From: Phycisphaerales bacterium
GTDB lineage: Bacteria; Planctomycetota; Phycisphaerae; Phycisphaerales; UBA1924
Length of the DNA stretch: 64,000 nucleotides
Reading direction: 5' to 3'
Assembly (NCBI GenBank): GCA_022072615.1
Contig: JAJVHS010000081.1
Location: 32,727 to 96,726, forward strand
The notes beneath the pieces are model-generated. The model was given only the letters and a program-made list of their open reading frames with translations, did not search any database and had not been told where the DNA came from. A program made the position numbers and the translations under genes. How positions within the stretch are numbered: the stretch's first letter is position 1; each line of letters starts with the position of its first letter. This document shows, piece by piece, positions 37,180 to 45,149 of the stretch.

Positions 37180-37296
37180 GGCGGCGAGGCCCGCGGCGAT
37201 CCTGGGTGGGGCCGGCACCGCGACGGTTGGCGCGGTCTGCGCGGCGTGCGCGGGCGAGGCGCGAGGAACTTTTGAGCGATTTTCCTCACCAGTGCG

Positions 37297-37310
37297 GAAC
37301 CGTTCGGTTC
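37297..37310. promoter_or_regulatory. Perfect 14-bp palindrome, candidate operator
   Basis: GAACCGTTCGGTTC is a perfect palindrome in the gap upstream of the PEP-CTERM gene, 4 bp before TACCTAAT (37315-37322), a candidate -10. Its position would suit a dimeric regulator. Confidence 0.35.
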
Positions 37311-37332
37311 TGAGTACCTAATCGACTAGAGC

Positions 37333-37432
37333 CTCCGGGTCTTTTCCCGGAGTTCACCGCAAGCAATCCGCATCGTGACGGATTGGAAGTCTTATGAAGT
37401 CCTCGGCGCGAGGTCGCGGAGATCCCTCGCGC
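37333..37432 (+). promoter_or_regulatory. Structured leader with three hairpins upstream of the PEP-CTERM gene
   Basis: Three perfect stems occur in series: 37333-37339 with 37346-37352 (7 bp, 6-nt loop), 37364-37370 with 37379-37385 (7 bp, 8-nt loop), and 37406-37413 with 37425-37432 (8 bp, 11-nt loop). None is followed by a T-run. The third lies inside the short reading frame at 37394-37450. I do not recognise a known riboswitch class. Confidence 0.45.
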
Positions 37433-37450
37433 TCTGTGGATCAGGAGTGA
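37394..37450 (+). CDS. Possible 18-codon leader peptide upstream of the PEP-CTERM gene
   Basis: An ATG at 37394 has GGAAG 4 nt upstream and opens 18 codons (MKSSARGRGDPSRSVDQE) that stop at TGA 37448-37450, 4 bp before the ATG of the next gene. The stop overlaps that gene's ribosome site AGGAGTGAAGAG. The frame spans a perfect 8-bp hairpin. It is too short for composition tests and could be chance; the placement is what makes it worth noting. Confidence 0.3.
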   Translation: MKSSARGRGDPSRSVDQE

Positions 37451-37454
37451 AGAG

Positions 37455-38192
37455 ATGAACCCTCGTAGCAATCGTGTTTTGGCGATTCTCGCCTTGGCAG
37501 CCGCGGCTGGCGCCGCGTCGGCCAGCATTTCGGGCTCGTTGGTTACCGTGACGGCTACGAGCAGCCTGGGCACGGCGCAGCTCGAGTTCATCACGAACAG
37601 CTCGTTCGAGAACGGCGTGCTGATCGACGGGCTGTCTGAGGCGGTCGACATGGTCGACGACGACGGCGACGTGATCGCGACGCTGTCGAACCTGAACGTT
37701 CTGCTGATCGCCGATCCGGTGATCAACATGAACTTCGCGGTGTTCGCCGGCGCGGCCGACACCTCGTTCGTGATCACCTCGACGCTGCTCAGCTTCCCGA
37801 ACATCGCCAGCGCGACGGCTCGGGCCAGCGCGGGCGTGACGGTCACCGACTCGAACGGCGACGGCGCCACCGCAACCGGCGACTTCGACCGCGACAAGTT
37901 CTTCCGCGCGTTCTACAACGGCGGCGTGGCGGGTTCGGGCACGGTGTTCTCGAGCCTGATCGACAGCCCCGTGACGATCCCGGACGGCTTCGGCTCGGAC
38001 AAGGCCAGCGAAGAGAGCGGCCCCGGGTTCGACGCGATCGGGTCGGTCGACGACATGAGCACCGAGTTCCGGTTCACGCTGTCGGCCCTCGACCAGGTCG
38101 GCGCGACCAGCACGTTCGTCGTGGTGCCCTCGCCCGCGTCGATCGCTCTGGCCAGCCTCGGCGGCCTGGCGATGCTCCGCCGCAAGCGCTGA
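37455..38192 (+). CDS. PEP-CTERM-like sorting-signal protein, exported
   Basis: A 245-residue protein with an N-terminal signal (ILALAAAAGAASASISGS, cleavage near residue 25) and a C-terminal tripartite tail: PSPAS, a hydrophobic helix (IALASLGGLAML) and the basic end RRKR. This is the PEP-CTERM architecture, with PSP in place of PEP as often in planctomycetes; an exosortase-like enzyme elsewhere would process it. The body is Thr/Ser/Val/Asp-rich, beta-strand-like and without cysteine, and I see no enzymatic motif. AGGAG lies 7 nt before the ATG. The leader carries hairpins and a short reading frame, and a strong terminator follows. Confidence 0.85.
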   Translation: MNPRSNRVLAILALAAAAGAASASISGSLVTVTATSSLGTAQLEFITNSSFENGVLIDGLSEAVDMVDDDGDVIATLSNLNVLLIADPVINMNFAVFAGAADTSFVITSTLLSFPNIASATARASAGVTVTDSNGDGATATGDFDRDKFFRAFYNGGVAGSGTVFSSLIDSPVTIPDGFGSDKASEESGPGFDAIGSVDDMSTEFRFTLSALDQVGATSTFVVVPSPASIALASLGGLAMLRRKR

Positions 38193-38255
38193 GATTGACG
38201 GCGGCCGGGGACTGACCCTCCCGCGGCAGTGCCGGTGACTCACTTGGAAAGAACA

Positions 38256-38290
38256 CGACGCTCGGCCTTGTGCCGAGCGTCGTTCTTTTT
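38256..38290 (+). terminator. Strong rho-independent terminator
   Basis: An 11-bp perfect stem CGACGCTCGGC/GCCGAGCGTCG (38256-38266 with 38272-38282) with a 5-nt loop is followed by TTCTTTTT. It ends the PEP-CTERM gene 64 bp after its stop. Confidence 0.93.
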
Positions 38291-38351
38291 GTCGCCGGTC
38301 AACCCGGCGTTCAACGGCGTTCCCTCGAACGCCCGGGCATGGCCGCGAGGA

Positions 38352-39068
38352 TCACGGGCTTGGGACCGTGATCACCTCTCCGCTCTGATGGTCGCGGGCA
38401 CCGGTGGCGCATTCGACGATGATGCGGGCGACCTGGTCGGGCTGGAGCGTCCTGGCGGGCGGGAGTGCCCGTTCGTCCACGATCGACCGGAGCATGGCGG
38501 TCTCTACCGCGCCCGGCGCCACGGCGAAGGCAAGGATCCCCCGCCTCCGGCCCTCGTTGTGCGCGGCCCGGGCGAGCAGGTTCACGGCCGCCTTGGCGGC
38601 GGCGTACACGCCCAGTCCTGGGAACGGGTCGACGGTCGCCATCGAGGAGACGTTGATGATCCGCCCGGATTTCTGAGCGACCATGTGCGGCCAGGCGCGG
38701 TTGATGATGGCGGTCGGACCGATGGCGTTGACGTCGAACAGGCGGCGGGCGCGAGATTCGTCGACGGCGCCGATGAGCATGGATGCGACGTGCCCGGCGT
38801 TGTTGACGACGACGTCGAGGCGCCCGAACGCCTCGATCGCGCGGTCGACGCACGCCTGGGCCTGGTCGTAGTCGCCGACGTCGGCGGTGTGCACCCGCGC
38901 GACGGATGGGCCGAGCGGCGCGGCCGCGGCCTGCAGCAGCGATTCACGCCTGCCGACCAGCCGGATTTGAAACCCGGCCCGGGCGAGCAGTGCGCCCGTG
39001 GCCAGGCCGATCCCGGTGCCGGCGCCGGTGAGCAGTGCGACCTTCGCTGTCGATGAGGGATCTGCCAT
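38352..39068 (-). CDS. Short-chain dehydrogenase/reductase
   Basis: A 238-residue NAD(P)-dependent oxidoreductase of the classical SDR type. The cofactor motif TGAGTGIG is at residues 14-21, VNNAG at 88-92, and the catalytic Ser (141/142), Tyr155 and Lys159 form the YxxxK triad (YAAAK). The Arg pair after the second strand (GRRES, 39-43) hints at NADPH preference. The substrate is unknown. TAACAT ends 5 nt before the ATG with no ribosome motif, so the mRNA may be leaderless. The neighbours are unrelated genes. Confidence 0.92.
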   Translation of the reverse strand: MADPSSTAKVALLTGAGTGIGLATGALLARAGFQIRLVGRRESLLQAAAAPLGPSVARVHTADVGDYDQAQACVDRAIEAFGRLDVVVNNAGHVASMLIGAVDESRARRLFDVNAIGPTAIINRAWPHMVAQKSGRIINVSSMATVDPFPGLGVYAAAKAAVNLLARAAHNEGRRRGILAFAVAPGAVETAMLRSIVDERALPPARTLQPDQVARIIVECATGARDHQSGEVITVPSP

Positions 39069-39073
39069 ACGGG

Positions 39074-39079
39074 ATGTTA
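39074..39079 (-). promoter_or_regulatory. -10-like box TAACAT, 5 nt before the SDR gene
   Basis: On the minus strand TAACAT is followed by CCCGT and the ATG at 39068, with no ribosome-binding motif. Confidence 0.45.
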
Positions 39080-39156
39080 CCCGCCGGGATGGGCGGGCCC
39101 GGACGCGGGTCGCCGCGGCCTATCCTCGGCTGGGCGCATGAAAGGAAGGCGATCCC

Positions 39157-39522
39157 ATGAACTTCGATTTCATGTCCGCGAAACTGAAGCACTCGATGTG
39201 GAAGCTGCACCTTCGAGATTTCCTGGACGGGAAACCCGGCCTGAGCGAGGCGCAGGCCGTCGACGACCGGGCGTGCGACGTGGGCGCCTGGCTCCACGGT
39301 GAAGGACTGAACAAGTACGGATCGGTGCCGGGGATGAACGAGCTCGACTCCGAGCACCGCGGCCTGCACGGGCTGGTGCGCCAGGTGATTGAGCACAAGC
39401 GTGCCGGACGCAAGGCGCAGGCGGAGGCGGCGCTGGCGAGCGTGGACGCCTCGAGCAAGCGGGTCGTCGCGCTGCTGGGTTCGATCGAGAAGCAAGTCGG
39501 TTCGGCCGGGGTCAGCGGCTGA
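39157..39522 (+). CDS. Stand-alone CZB (chemoreceptor zinc-binding) domain protein
   Basis: A 121-residue soluble protein that is essentially one CZB domain. The 3His-1Cys zinc set is visible: His12 (KLKHSMWKLHLRDFL), Cys40 in the CDVGAWLHGEG motif, and His67 and His71 (SEHRGLHGLV). In most bacteria CZB domains sit at the end of chemoreceptors or diguanylate cyclases and sense zinc or hypochlorite through the cysteine. Here there is no partner domain, so it may act in trans. AAGGAAGG precedes the ATG and TATCCT at 39121-39126 is a candidate -10. It overlaps the convergent beta-helix gene by 11 bp. Confidence 0.85.
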   Translation: MNFDFMSAKLKHSMWKLHLRDFLDGKPGLSEAQAVDDRACDVGAWLHGEGLNKYGSVPGMNELDSEHRGLHGLVRQVIEHKRAGRKAQAEAALASVDASSKRVVALLGSIEKQVGSAGVSG

Positions 39523-40624
39523 AGTTGGCGTGCGGATTGGTTGACGAGATCGTGCCCGCGGTGGTGATGACCGGGCCGACGACGTTGGCGGCGAGGTTGA
39601 CGTTGGCAAAGCCGGTGCCGACGCCCGAGTTCTGGGCGAAGTTGCCGACCACCAGGTTGTCCTGGCCGGAAGCCTCGATCCGGACCGCATCGGACCCGTT
39701 GGACGCGAGGTTTGCGCGGACGATGTTGCCGTCGCCGACAACGAGGATGCACGGGTTCGACGAACCGGACATGCTGATGGTGTTGCCGAGCACCTGGGAT
39801 CCGCCGTAGACCTGGATCCCGCCCATGAGGTTCAGCGTCAGCATGTTGGACTCGATGATGGCGGTCCCGCTGTTGAGCGAGCTGGTGATGCCCCAGCCGG
39901 CGGCCGACCGGACCGAGCAGCCGGTGACCGTTGACCCGTACGCGATCTCGATGCCGTCGCCGCCGATGGTGTTCACGCGGCAGTCCGTGATCTGGCAGTT
40001 GGTGCCGGTCTTGATCCCGTCTCCCGTCGCGCTGTACACGATGCACGCGTTGACCCGGCAGTCGCTGGTGACGGAGATCCCGGCACCGACGACGGTGTCG
40101 ACGTGGCAGGAATCGATCATGCCGCGGGCGCCGACGAGCACGATCCCGCCGTCGCCGCAGTTGAAGACGCGGATGTGCTCGACCGTGGCGTTGGTGCCAA
40201 GCTCCACCGCGTGCTTGCCGGCGTTGCGGATGGTGCCGTTGCGGACCGTGGTGTTGCGGGGCGTGTTTACGCGCTGGATGAGCGAGTGCGCCGAGGAGCC
40301 GGGCCCGCTGCCGATGATCTCGAAGCCGGAAAGATCGAGGGTGACGTTGTCGGCGAGGATCTCGACGGCGACCTTGCCTGCCGGAACCTCGATGTTGCCG
40401 GTGAGGTAGTACGACCCGGGCTGCGTGATGCGGTACAGGCTCGGCGTGGAGTCGTTGTCGCCCGGGGTGTTCGCGTCGGAGAGCGCCGTGCGGGGCTCGA
40501 TGTCGGTCAATGTCTTGTAGCTGGGTGAGATGGAGCCTGGGGGCGGCTCGACGGGACCGCGGGCGGCGGCGCCGGCCGAGGCAAGAAGCAGGATGAGCGC
40601 GGACGCGGTGTGGCGCGTGTTCAT
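39512..40624 (-). CDS. Exported right-handed beta-helix repeat protein
   Basis: A 370-residue protein with a signal peptide (MNTRHTASALILLLASAGAAA). From residue ~75 it shows parallel beta-helix rungs of ~22 residues (VTLDLSGFEIIG, TTVRNGTIRNAGKHAVELG, ATVEHIRVFNCGDGGIVLVG, GMIDSCHVDTVVGAGISV, CQITDCRVNTIGGDGIEI and more), as in the pectate-lyase/NosD-like superfamily. No clear lyase catalytic residues can be fixed, so it may bind or degrade polysaccharide or simply be a surface protein. The start ATG 40624 was chosen for the signal peptide. It overlaps the convergent CZB gene by 11 bp and is divergent from the binding-protein gene at 40738. Confidence 0.85.
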   Translation of the reverse strand: MNTRHTASALILLLASAGAAARGPVEPPPGSISPSYKTLTDIEPRTALSDANTPGDNDSTPSLYRITQPGSYYLTGNIEVPAGKVAVEILADNVTLDLSGFEIIGSGPGSSAHSLIQRVNTPRNTTVRNGTIRNAGKHAVELGTNATVEHIRVFNCGDGGIVLVGARGMIDSCHVDTVVGAGISVTSDCRVNACIVYSATGDGIKTGTNCQITDCRVNTIGGDGIEIAYGSTVTGCSVRSAAGWGITSSLNSGTAIIESNMLTLNLMGGIQVYGGSQVLGNTISMSGSSNPCILVVGDGNIVRANLASNGSDAVRIEASGQDNLVVGNFAQNSGVGTGFANVNLAANVVGPVITTAGTISSTNPHANFSR

Positions 40625-40725
40625 GGCGAAGACTCCGGTGCTGATTCCCCGCCGAGCAATGCGACGGGGCTGACGCCCCGGGCTAATCACCGGGAGAATT
40701 TGCGGGCCCGCGTGCCAGCGGCCCC

Positions 40726-40731
40726 TAGACT
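40726..40731 (+). promoter_or_regulatory. -10-like box TAGACT, 6 nt before the start codon
   Basis: TAGACT is followed by TCGGCTC-type spacing (6 nt) and the ATG at 40738 without a ribosome motif. The same hexamer occurs at 49110-49115 and 49966-49971 upstream of other genes. Confidence 0.5.
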
Positions 40732-40737
40732 CGGCTC

Positions 40738-42435
40738 ATGTCTTCCCGCTTTGCGACACCGTTCATTCTCGGGGCGCTGGCGCTGATCCTGGGCGTGCCG
40801 TTCCTGCTGCGTCCGCCGGCGTCGTCGCGCGAGGCGCTGCCGGCGGACCAGACGCTGATCATCGTGACGCCGCACGTCCAGCAGATCGCCAAGGAGTTCG
40901 GCCCGGCGTTCGAGGCGTGGCACCAGAAGACGTACGGCACACCGGCGCGGATCGACTGGCGCGGTCCGATCGGCACCAGCGACCTGCTCAAGCTGCTCCA
41001 GGCGCAGTACACGACGGCGGTGCTCGCGGGTGACATCAAGCCCGACGGGTCGTGCGAGCCGGGGGTGATGACGTTCGACCTGCTGTTCGGCGGCGGGTCG
41101 TTCGATCACGGCCGGGTGAAGGAAGGCGTGACGGTGCGGGTCGGAGCCGACGCCGACGGCAAGCCCCGGTCCGTGACGATCCCGATGTCGGTGCCGGCGG
41201 GGTTCGACCAGGCGACGCTCGACGCGTGGTTCGGCGAGAACCGCATCGGCAACCAGTACCTGTACGACCCCCAGCAGTACTGGGTGGGCAGCGCGCTCTC
41301 GGCCTTCGGCATCGTGTACAACAAGGACTGCTACCGGGAGCTTGGGCTCGATGAACCCGAGCAGTTTCAGGACCTGTGCAGGCCGGAGCTGGCGGGGTGG
41401 GTGGCGCTCGCGGACCCTCGGCAGTCGGGGTCGATCGCGACGACGTTCGATGCCATCCTGAACAACGAGCTGTGGGCGGCGGCGAGGTCGGAAGGATGGG
41501 CCGGCGAGCTGGACGCGGCACTGGTGGCGGAGTCCAAGGACCGCAAGAGCCCGTGGGTGAGGGCGCTGTGGGATGCGAGGGGGGAGTCGATCCAGGCGTC
41601 GTGGGACCGGGGATGGCGGCTCTTGCGGGAGATGTGCGCGAACACGCGGTACTTCACGGGGTCGTCGACCAAGCCGCCGATCGACGTGAGCCAGGGCGAG
41701 GCCGCGGTCGGGCTGGCGATCGATTTCTACGGCCGCGGGCAGGCACAGTTCGTGCTCGCGGACGGCCAGGACCCCGCGACGAGCCGGGTCGGGTACGTGG
41801 ACCCGCGGGGGGCGACGTACATCGATGCGGATCCGATCTCGGTGCTTCGGGGCGGGCCCAACCCGACGCTGGCGCGACGGTTCATCGAGTTCTGCATGAC
41901 GCCCGAGGGCCAGGCGCTGTGGGAGTTCCCGCCGCGGAGCATGTCGAGCCAGGACGACATGGGCCCGCAGAGGTTCTCGCTGCGGCGGATGCCGATCCGT
42001 CGCATCATGTACGAGCAGTACCGGGAACGATTCGTGGACAAGGACCTGGCGCCGTTCGAGGCGGCGAGCGATACCAAGCCCGCGGGCTGGCGGCGGGCGC
42101 TTGGGGTCATGATGGGCGCGTTTGCGATCGACGTGGGCGATGCGCAGAGGGACGCGTGGCGGACGCTGAACAATGCTCGGGCTGCCGCGGCGGCCGGGCG
42201 GTTGGACGGCGCGATCGTTCGGCAGTTGGAAGAACTCTTCTACGCGTGGCCGGCGCACGTGATGCCGGACGGACGGGAGCTTGAGTTCTCGCCTCTCAAC
42301 GTCTCGGAGATCACGTCGTCGTGGGGGAATCGCGAGGACCCGACGTACCTGCCGCGCTGCCGCATCGCGTACACGTCGTTCTTCCGCGAGTGCTACGAGA
42401 AGGTGATCCGGCTCGGTGAAGAGGCGAACCTGTGA
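40738..42435 (+). CDS. ABC-type substrate-binding protein (extracellular solute-binding, Fe3+/sulfate-like fold), orphan
   Basis: A 565-residue exported or membrane-anchored protein: an N-terminal helix (FILGALALILGVPFLL) is followed by a periplasmic-binding-protein fold. Typical elements are LIIVTPHVQQIAKEFGPAFEAW, QYWVGSALSAFGIVYNKDCY, GWVALADPRQSGSI, GEAAVGLAIDFYGRGQAQF and ARRFIEFCMTPEGQALW, as in iron(III) and spermidine binding proteins. The C-terminal ~150 residues extend beyond the usual ~350-residue fold. No permease or ATPase gene is adjacent on this strand, so the ligand and transporter are unknown. It is preceded by TAGACT 6 nt before the ATG. Confidence 0.8.
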   Translation: MSSRFATPFILGALALILGVPFLLRPPASSREALPADQTLIIVTPHVQQIAKEFGPAFEAWHQKTYGTPARIDWRGPIGTSDLLKLLQAQYTTAVLAGDIKPDGSCEPGVMTFDLLFGGGSFDHGRVKEGVTVRVGADADGKPRSVTIPMSVPAGFDQATLDAWFGENRIGNQYLYDPQQYWVGSALSAFGIVYNKDCYRELGLDEPEQFQDLCRPELAGWVALADPRQSGSIATTFDAILNNELWAAARSEGWAGELDAALVAESKDRKSPWVRALWDARGESIQASWDRGWRLLREMCANTRYFTGSSTKPPIDVSQGEAAVGLAIDFYGRGQAQFVLADGQDPATSRVGYVDPRGATYIDADPISVLRGGPNPTLARRFIEFCMTPEGQALWEFPPRSMSSQDDMGPQRFSLRRMPIRRIMYEQYRERFVDKDLAPFEAASDTKPAGWRRALGVMMGAFAIDVGDAQRDAWRTLNNARAAAAAGRLDGAIVRQLEELFYAWPAHVMPDGRELEFSPLNVSEITSSWGNREDPTYLPRCRIAYTSFFRECYEKVIRLGEEANL

Positions 42436-42463
42436 AGCACAGGCGGCGCCGCCCGCGGGGGCA

Positions 42464-44002
42464 TCAGCCGGGCCGCGCCTCGTTCGACTCCGCGGGACTG
42501 TCCGCCGGCGGCTGGTCGGCCGGGGCTGACGCGGATGCGGCGTCCTGCTGGGCCGGCGCATCGGGCGGCGGCTCCCACCCACCGCCGAGCGCCTTGTAGA
42601 GGGCGATCACCTCGACGGTGACGGACTGTTCGCTCAGGGCGAGCTGGTCCTGGGCCTGGTAGAGCAGGCGCTGCGAATCGAGGACGTTGAGGAAGTCGAC
42701 CAGGCCGCTCTGGTAGCGTTCGCGGGCCAGGGCGACGGCTCGGTCGCTGGACTCGGCGGCGGCGGCGAGCGCGGCCCGCCTGGCCTGTTCCTGGATGAAC
42801 GAGACCATCGAGTTCTCGACTTCCTCGTAGGCGTTGAGGACGGCCTTCTCGTAGGTGAAGAGGGACTGGTCGAGCTGCGCGTTGCGGACGTTGATGGTCG
42901 AGCGCACGCGTCCGCCGTCGAAGATCGGCCAGCTCATGGAAGGGCCGATGGACCAGCGCCGGCTGTTGGAGTCGATGAGGTCCCCGATGTGATCGCTCTC
43001 GAACCCGAAGAAACCCAGCAGGGTGAAGCGCGGGTAGAGGTCGGCGGTGGCGACGCCGACGCGGGCGGTGGCGCCGGCGACCTGCCGCTCGGCGCGGCGG
43101 ATGTCGGGGCGCCTGCGGAGGAGCTCGGCGGGGACGCCGACGGCGATCTCCGGCGGGACGGTGGGGATGGCGGCGACGGGGGTGAGCTCTTCGAGGAGCG
43201 TGCCCGGCTCCTGGCCCATGAGAATCGAGAGCCGGTGGATGGAGCGCTTGATGCCGGCTCGGAGGGGCGGGAGCTGAGAGCTGCGGGTGGCGAGCTGGGA
43301 CTGTGCCTGGGCGACGTCGAGCTCCGTGGCGAGGCCTGCTCGGTTGCGGGCCTCGACGAGATCGAGCGAATCGCGTTCGGTCTGGACCGCGAACTCCGTG
43401 ACGGCGACGCGGCGCTGGAAGCCGCGGAGCTCGACGTAGGTGCGGGCGACTTCGGCGGCGAGCGAGACCAGCACGTCGTTGCGGTCTTCGATGGCGGCGG
43501 CGACATCGGCGTCGGCGGCTTCCACCGACCGGGCGACGCGGCCGAAGAGATCGATCTCCCACGAGGCGTCGAAGCCCACGCGGTAGAGGTCCGAGCCTTC
43601 GGAGGGCTCGAACGTCTGGAAGCCGCGCTGGGTGTTCTCGCTGGACCGCCCGCGTTCGTAGCCGGCCTGGGCGTTGACGCTGGGCAGCTCGTCGGCGGCG
43701 ACGACGCCGCGCTGGGCCCGGGCCTCGCGGAGACGGGCGTGCGCGAGGCGGAGATCGAGGTTGGCCGCGACGCTGCGCTCCAGGAGCGATTCGAGCGTGG
43801 GATCGTTGAGGGAGGTCCACCAGCGGTCGATCGAGACCTGGCCGGGGACGAGGCGCGAGGGCGCCTCGGAGCCATGGTCGAGGCCGTGGAAGGCGGCGGG
43901 CGCGGAGGTCTGCGGCTGCTGGTACTCGGGACCGACCTTGCAGCCGCCGACCCACAGGGCGGCGAGACCGGCGGTCAGGCTGAGCGTAATTGCGTGCTTC
44001 AT
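42464..44002 (-). CDS. Outer-membrane efflux channel, NodT/OprM family
   Basis: A 512-residue TolC-type outer-membrane factor and the last gene of the efflux operon. It is a lipoprotein: the signal ends WVGGC with Cys21, followed by the family-typical KVGPEYQQP. Two repeats of long coiled-coil helices are visible (for example AAEVARTYVELRGFQRR and ALARERYQSGLVDFLNVLDSQRLL), and RRPDIRRAERQVAGATARVGVA is the conserved NodT block. The C-terminus is Pro/Ala/Glu-rich. ATG 44002 was preferred to the overlapping ATG 44005 because GAGGAAG then sits 3 nt upstream. It lies 37 bp after the adaptor gene. The channel should dock on the HlyD adaptor. Confidence 0.93.
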   Translation of the reverse strand: MKHAITLSLTAGLAALWVGGCKVGPEYQQPQTSAPAAFHGLDHGSEAPSRLVPGQVSIDRWWTSLNDPTLESLLERSVAANLDLRLAHARLREARAQRGVVAADELPSVNAQAGYERGRSSENTQRGFQTFEPSEGSDLYRVGFDASWEIDLFGRVARSVEAADADVAAAIEDRNDVLVSLAAEVARTYVELRGFQRRVAVTEFAVQTERDSLDLVEARNRAGLATELDVAQAQSQLATRSSQLPPLRAGIKRSIHRLSILMGQEPGTLLEELTPVAAIPTVPPEIAVGVPAELLRRRPDIRRAERQVAGATARVGVATADLYPRFTLLGFFGFESDHIGDLIDSNSRRWSIGPSMSWPIFDGGRVRSTINVRNAQLDQSLFTYEKAVLNAYEEVENSMVSFIQEQARRAALAAAAESSDRAVALARERYQSGLVDFLNVLDSQRLLYQAQDQLALSEQSVTVEVIALYKALGGGWEPPPDAPAQQDAASASAPADQPPADSPAESNEARPG

Positions 44003-44039
44003 CATCTTCCTCGGGATGCGGGCGAGCGCGTGGCCGCCG

Positions 44040-45149
44040 TCAGTTCGTCTGGTTCGGGGCGATCGCGGGCGACGCGGCCTTTGCGCCGTCCATGATCGAT
44101 TCCAGCGAGGGGGCTTCAATGTAGACGTCCATCTGCTGGCCGACATACACGGGCATGTCGCCGCGGTTGAACCTGTAGATCACCTGGAGGACGCGGGTGT
44201 CGACGCGTTCGGTGCTTTCTCCGGTGAGGGAACGCTTGGGCACGACGTAGGGCTCGAAACGGACGAACTCGAGATCGGTCTTCAGGGCCTTGTTGCCGCG
44301 GACGAAGGCGACGGCCTTGGCGCCGGCGGCGACCCGCCAGGCGTCGTTCTCGTCGATGTCGACGCGGACGTGCAGGGGCGTGACGCTGCCCATCATCATC
44401 AGCGGCGTGGACATGGCGCCGGCCGGGGCGAACTCACCGACGCGGATGTTGACCTGGAGGACCCGCCCGGTGACCGGCGCCTTGACGACGCGGCGTTCGA
44501 TCTCGATCTTGACCTCGTCGACCGCGGCCTGCGCGGAGGCGACCTGGGCCTGGGCGACGGCAATGTTGGGCGCCCAGGCGCCGGCGTTCAGCAGGGCGAG
44601 CGAGGCCTGTGCCTCGGCGAGGCGAGCTCGGGCGGCTTCGACGGCGAAGCGGCGGCGGCTGAGATCGTCCTGGCTGACGGCCCGGGGGTCGTTGACGTTC
44701 TGCCAGCGGTTGAGCTGGTTCTCGGTGTCTTCGAGGAGCGACCTGGCTTGTGCGACCTTGGCCTCGGCTGGCGGGATCTCCTCGGGGCGGGGGCTCTCGC
44801 GGAGGACCCGGAGCTGCTCGGTGGCGACAAGCACGGCGGCCTCGCGGACCTTGAGGTCTGCCTGCAGGTCGCGGTCGTCGATCTCGAAGAGCACGTCGCC
44901 CTGCTTGACGTCGCTGCCGACGACGACGGCGACGTTCCTGACGACGCCGGCGACGTGCGTGCCGATGGCGATGTTCTGCGTGCTGGTCTCGATCATGCCC
45001 GACCCGGCGACGAAGGTTTCGAAGGGGGCACGGGGCGGCTCGATCACGGGCGGGGAGGCCGGCGGCGGCTTGCTGCCCTTGACGACGGTGATGACGCCGA
45101 AGATGACGCCGGCGATGGCGAGCAGCGGGATGAGGAATGTCCTGATCAT
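44040..45149 (-). CDS. HlyD-family periplasmic adaptor (membrane fusion protein)
   Basis: A 369-residue adaptor. The N-terminal anchor helix (FLIPLLAIAGVIFGVITVV) is followed by a biotinyl-lipoyl half (HVAGVVRNVAVVVGSDVKQGDVLFEIDDRDLQADL), an alpha-helical hairpin (about residues 95-215, Glu/Ala/Arg-rich) and the matching lipoyl half plus beta-barrel (VKAPVTGRVLQVNIRVGEFA). It should connect the inner-membrane ABC exporter to the outer-membrane channel gene downstream. Its ATG overlaps the ATPase stop as ATGA, so translation is coupled. Similar to DevB/MacA-type adaptors. Confidence 0.93.
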   Translation of the reverse strand: MIRTFLIPLLAIAGVIFGVITVVKGSKPPPASPPVIEPPRAPFETFVAGSGMIETSTQNIAIGTHVAGVVRNVAVVVGSDVKQGDVLFEIDDRDLQADLKVREAAVLVATEQLRVLRESPRPEEIPPAEAKVAQARSLLEDTENQLNRWQNVNDPRAVSQDDLSRRRFAVEAARARLAEAQASLALLNAGAWAPNIAVAQAQVASAQAAVDEVKIEIERRVVKAPVTGRVLQVNIRVGEFAPAGAMSTPLMMMGSVTPLHVRVDIDENDAWRVAAGAKAVAFVRGNKALKTDLEFVRFEPYVVPKRSLTGESTERVDTRVLQVIYRFNRGDMPVYVGQQMDVYIEAPSLESIMDGAKAASPAIAPNQTN

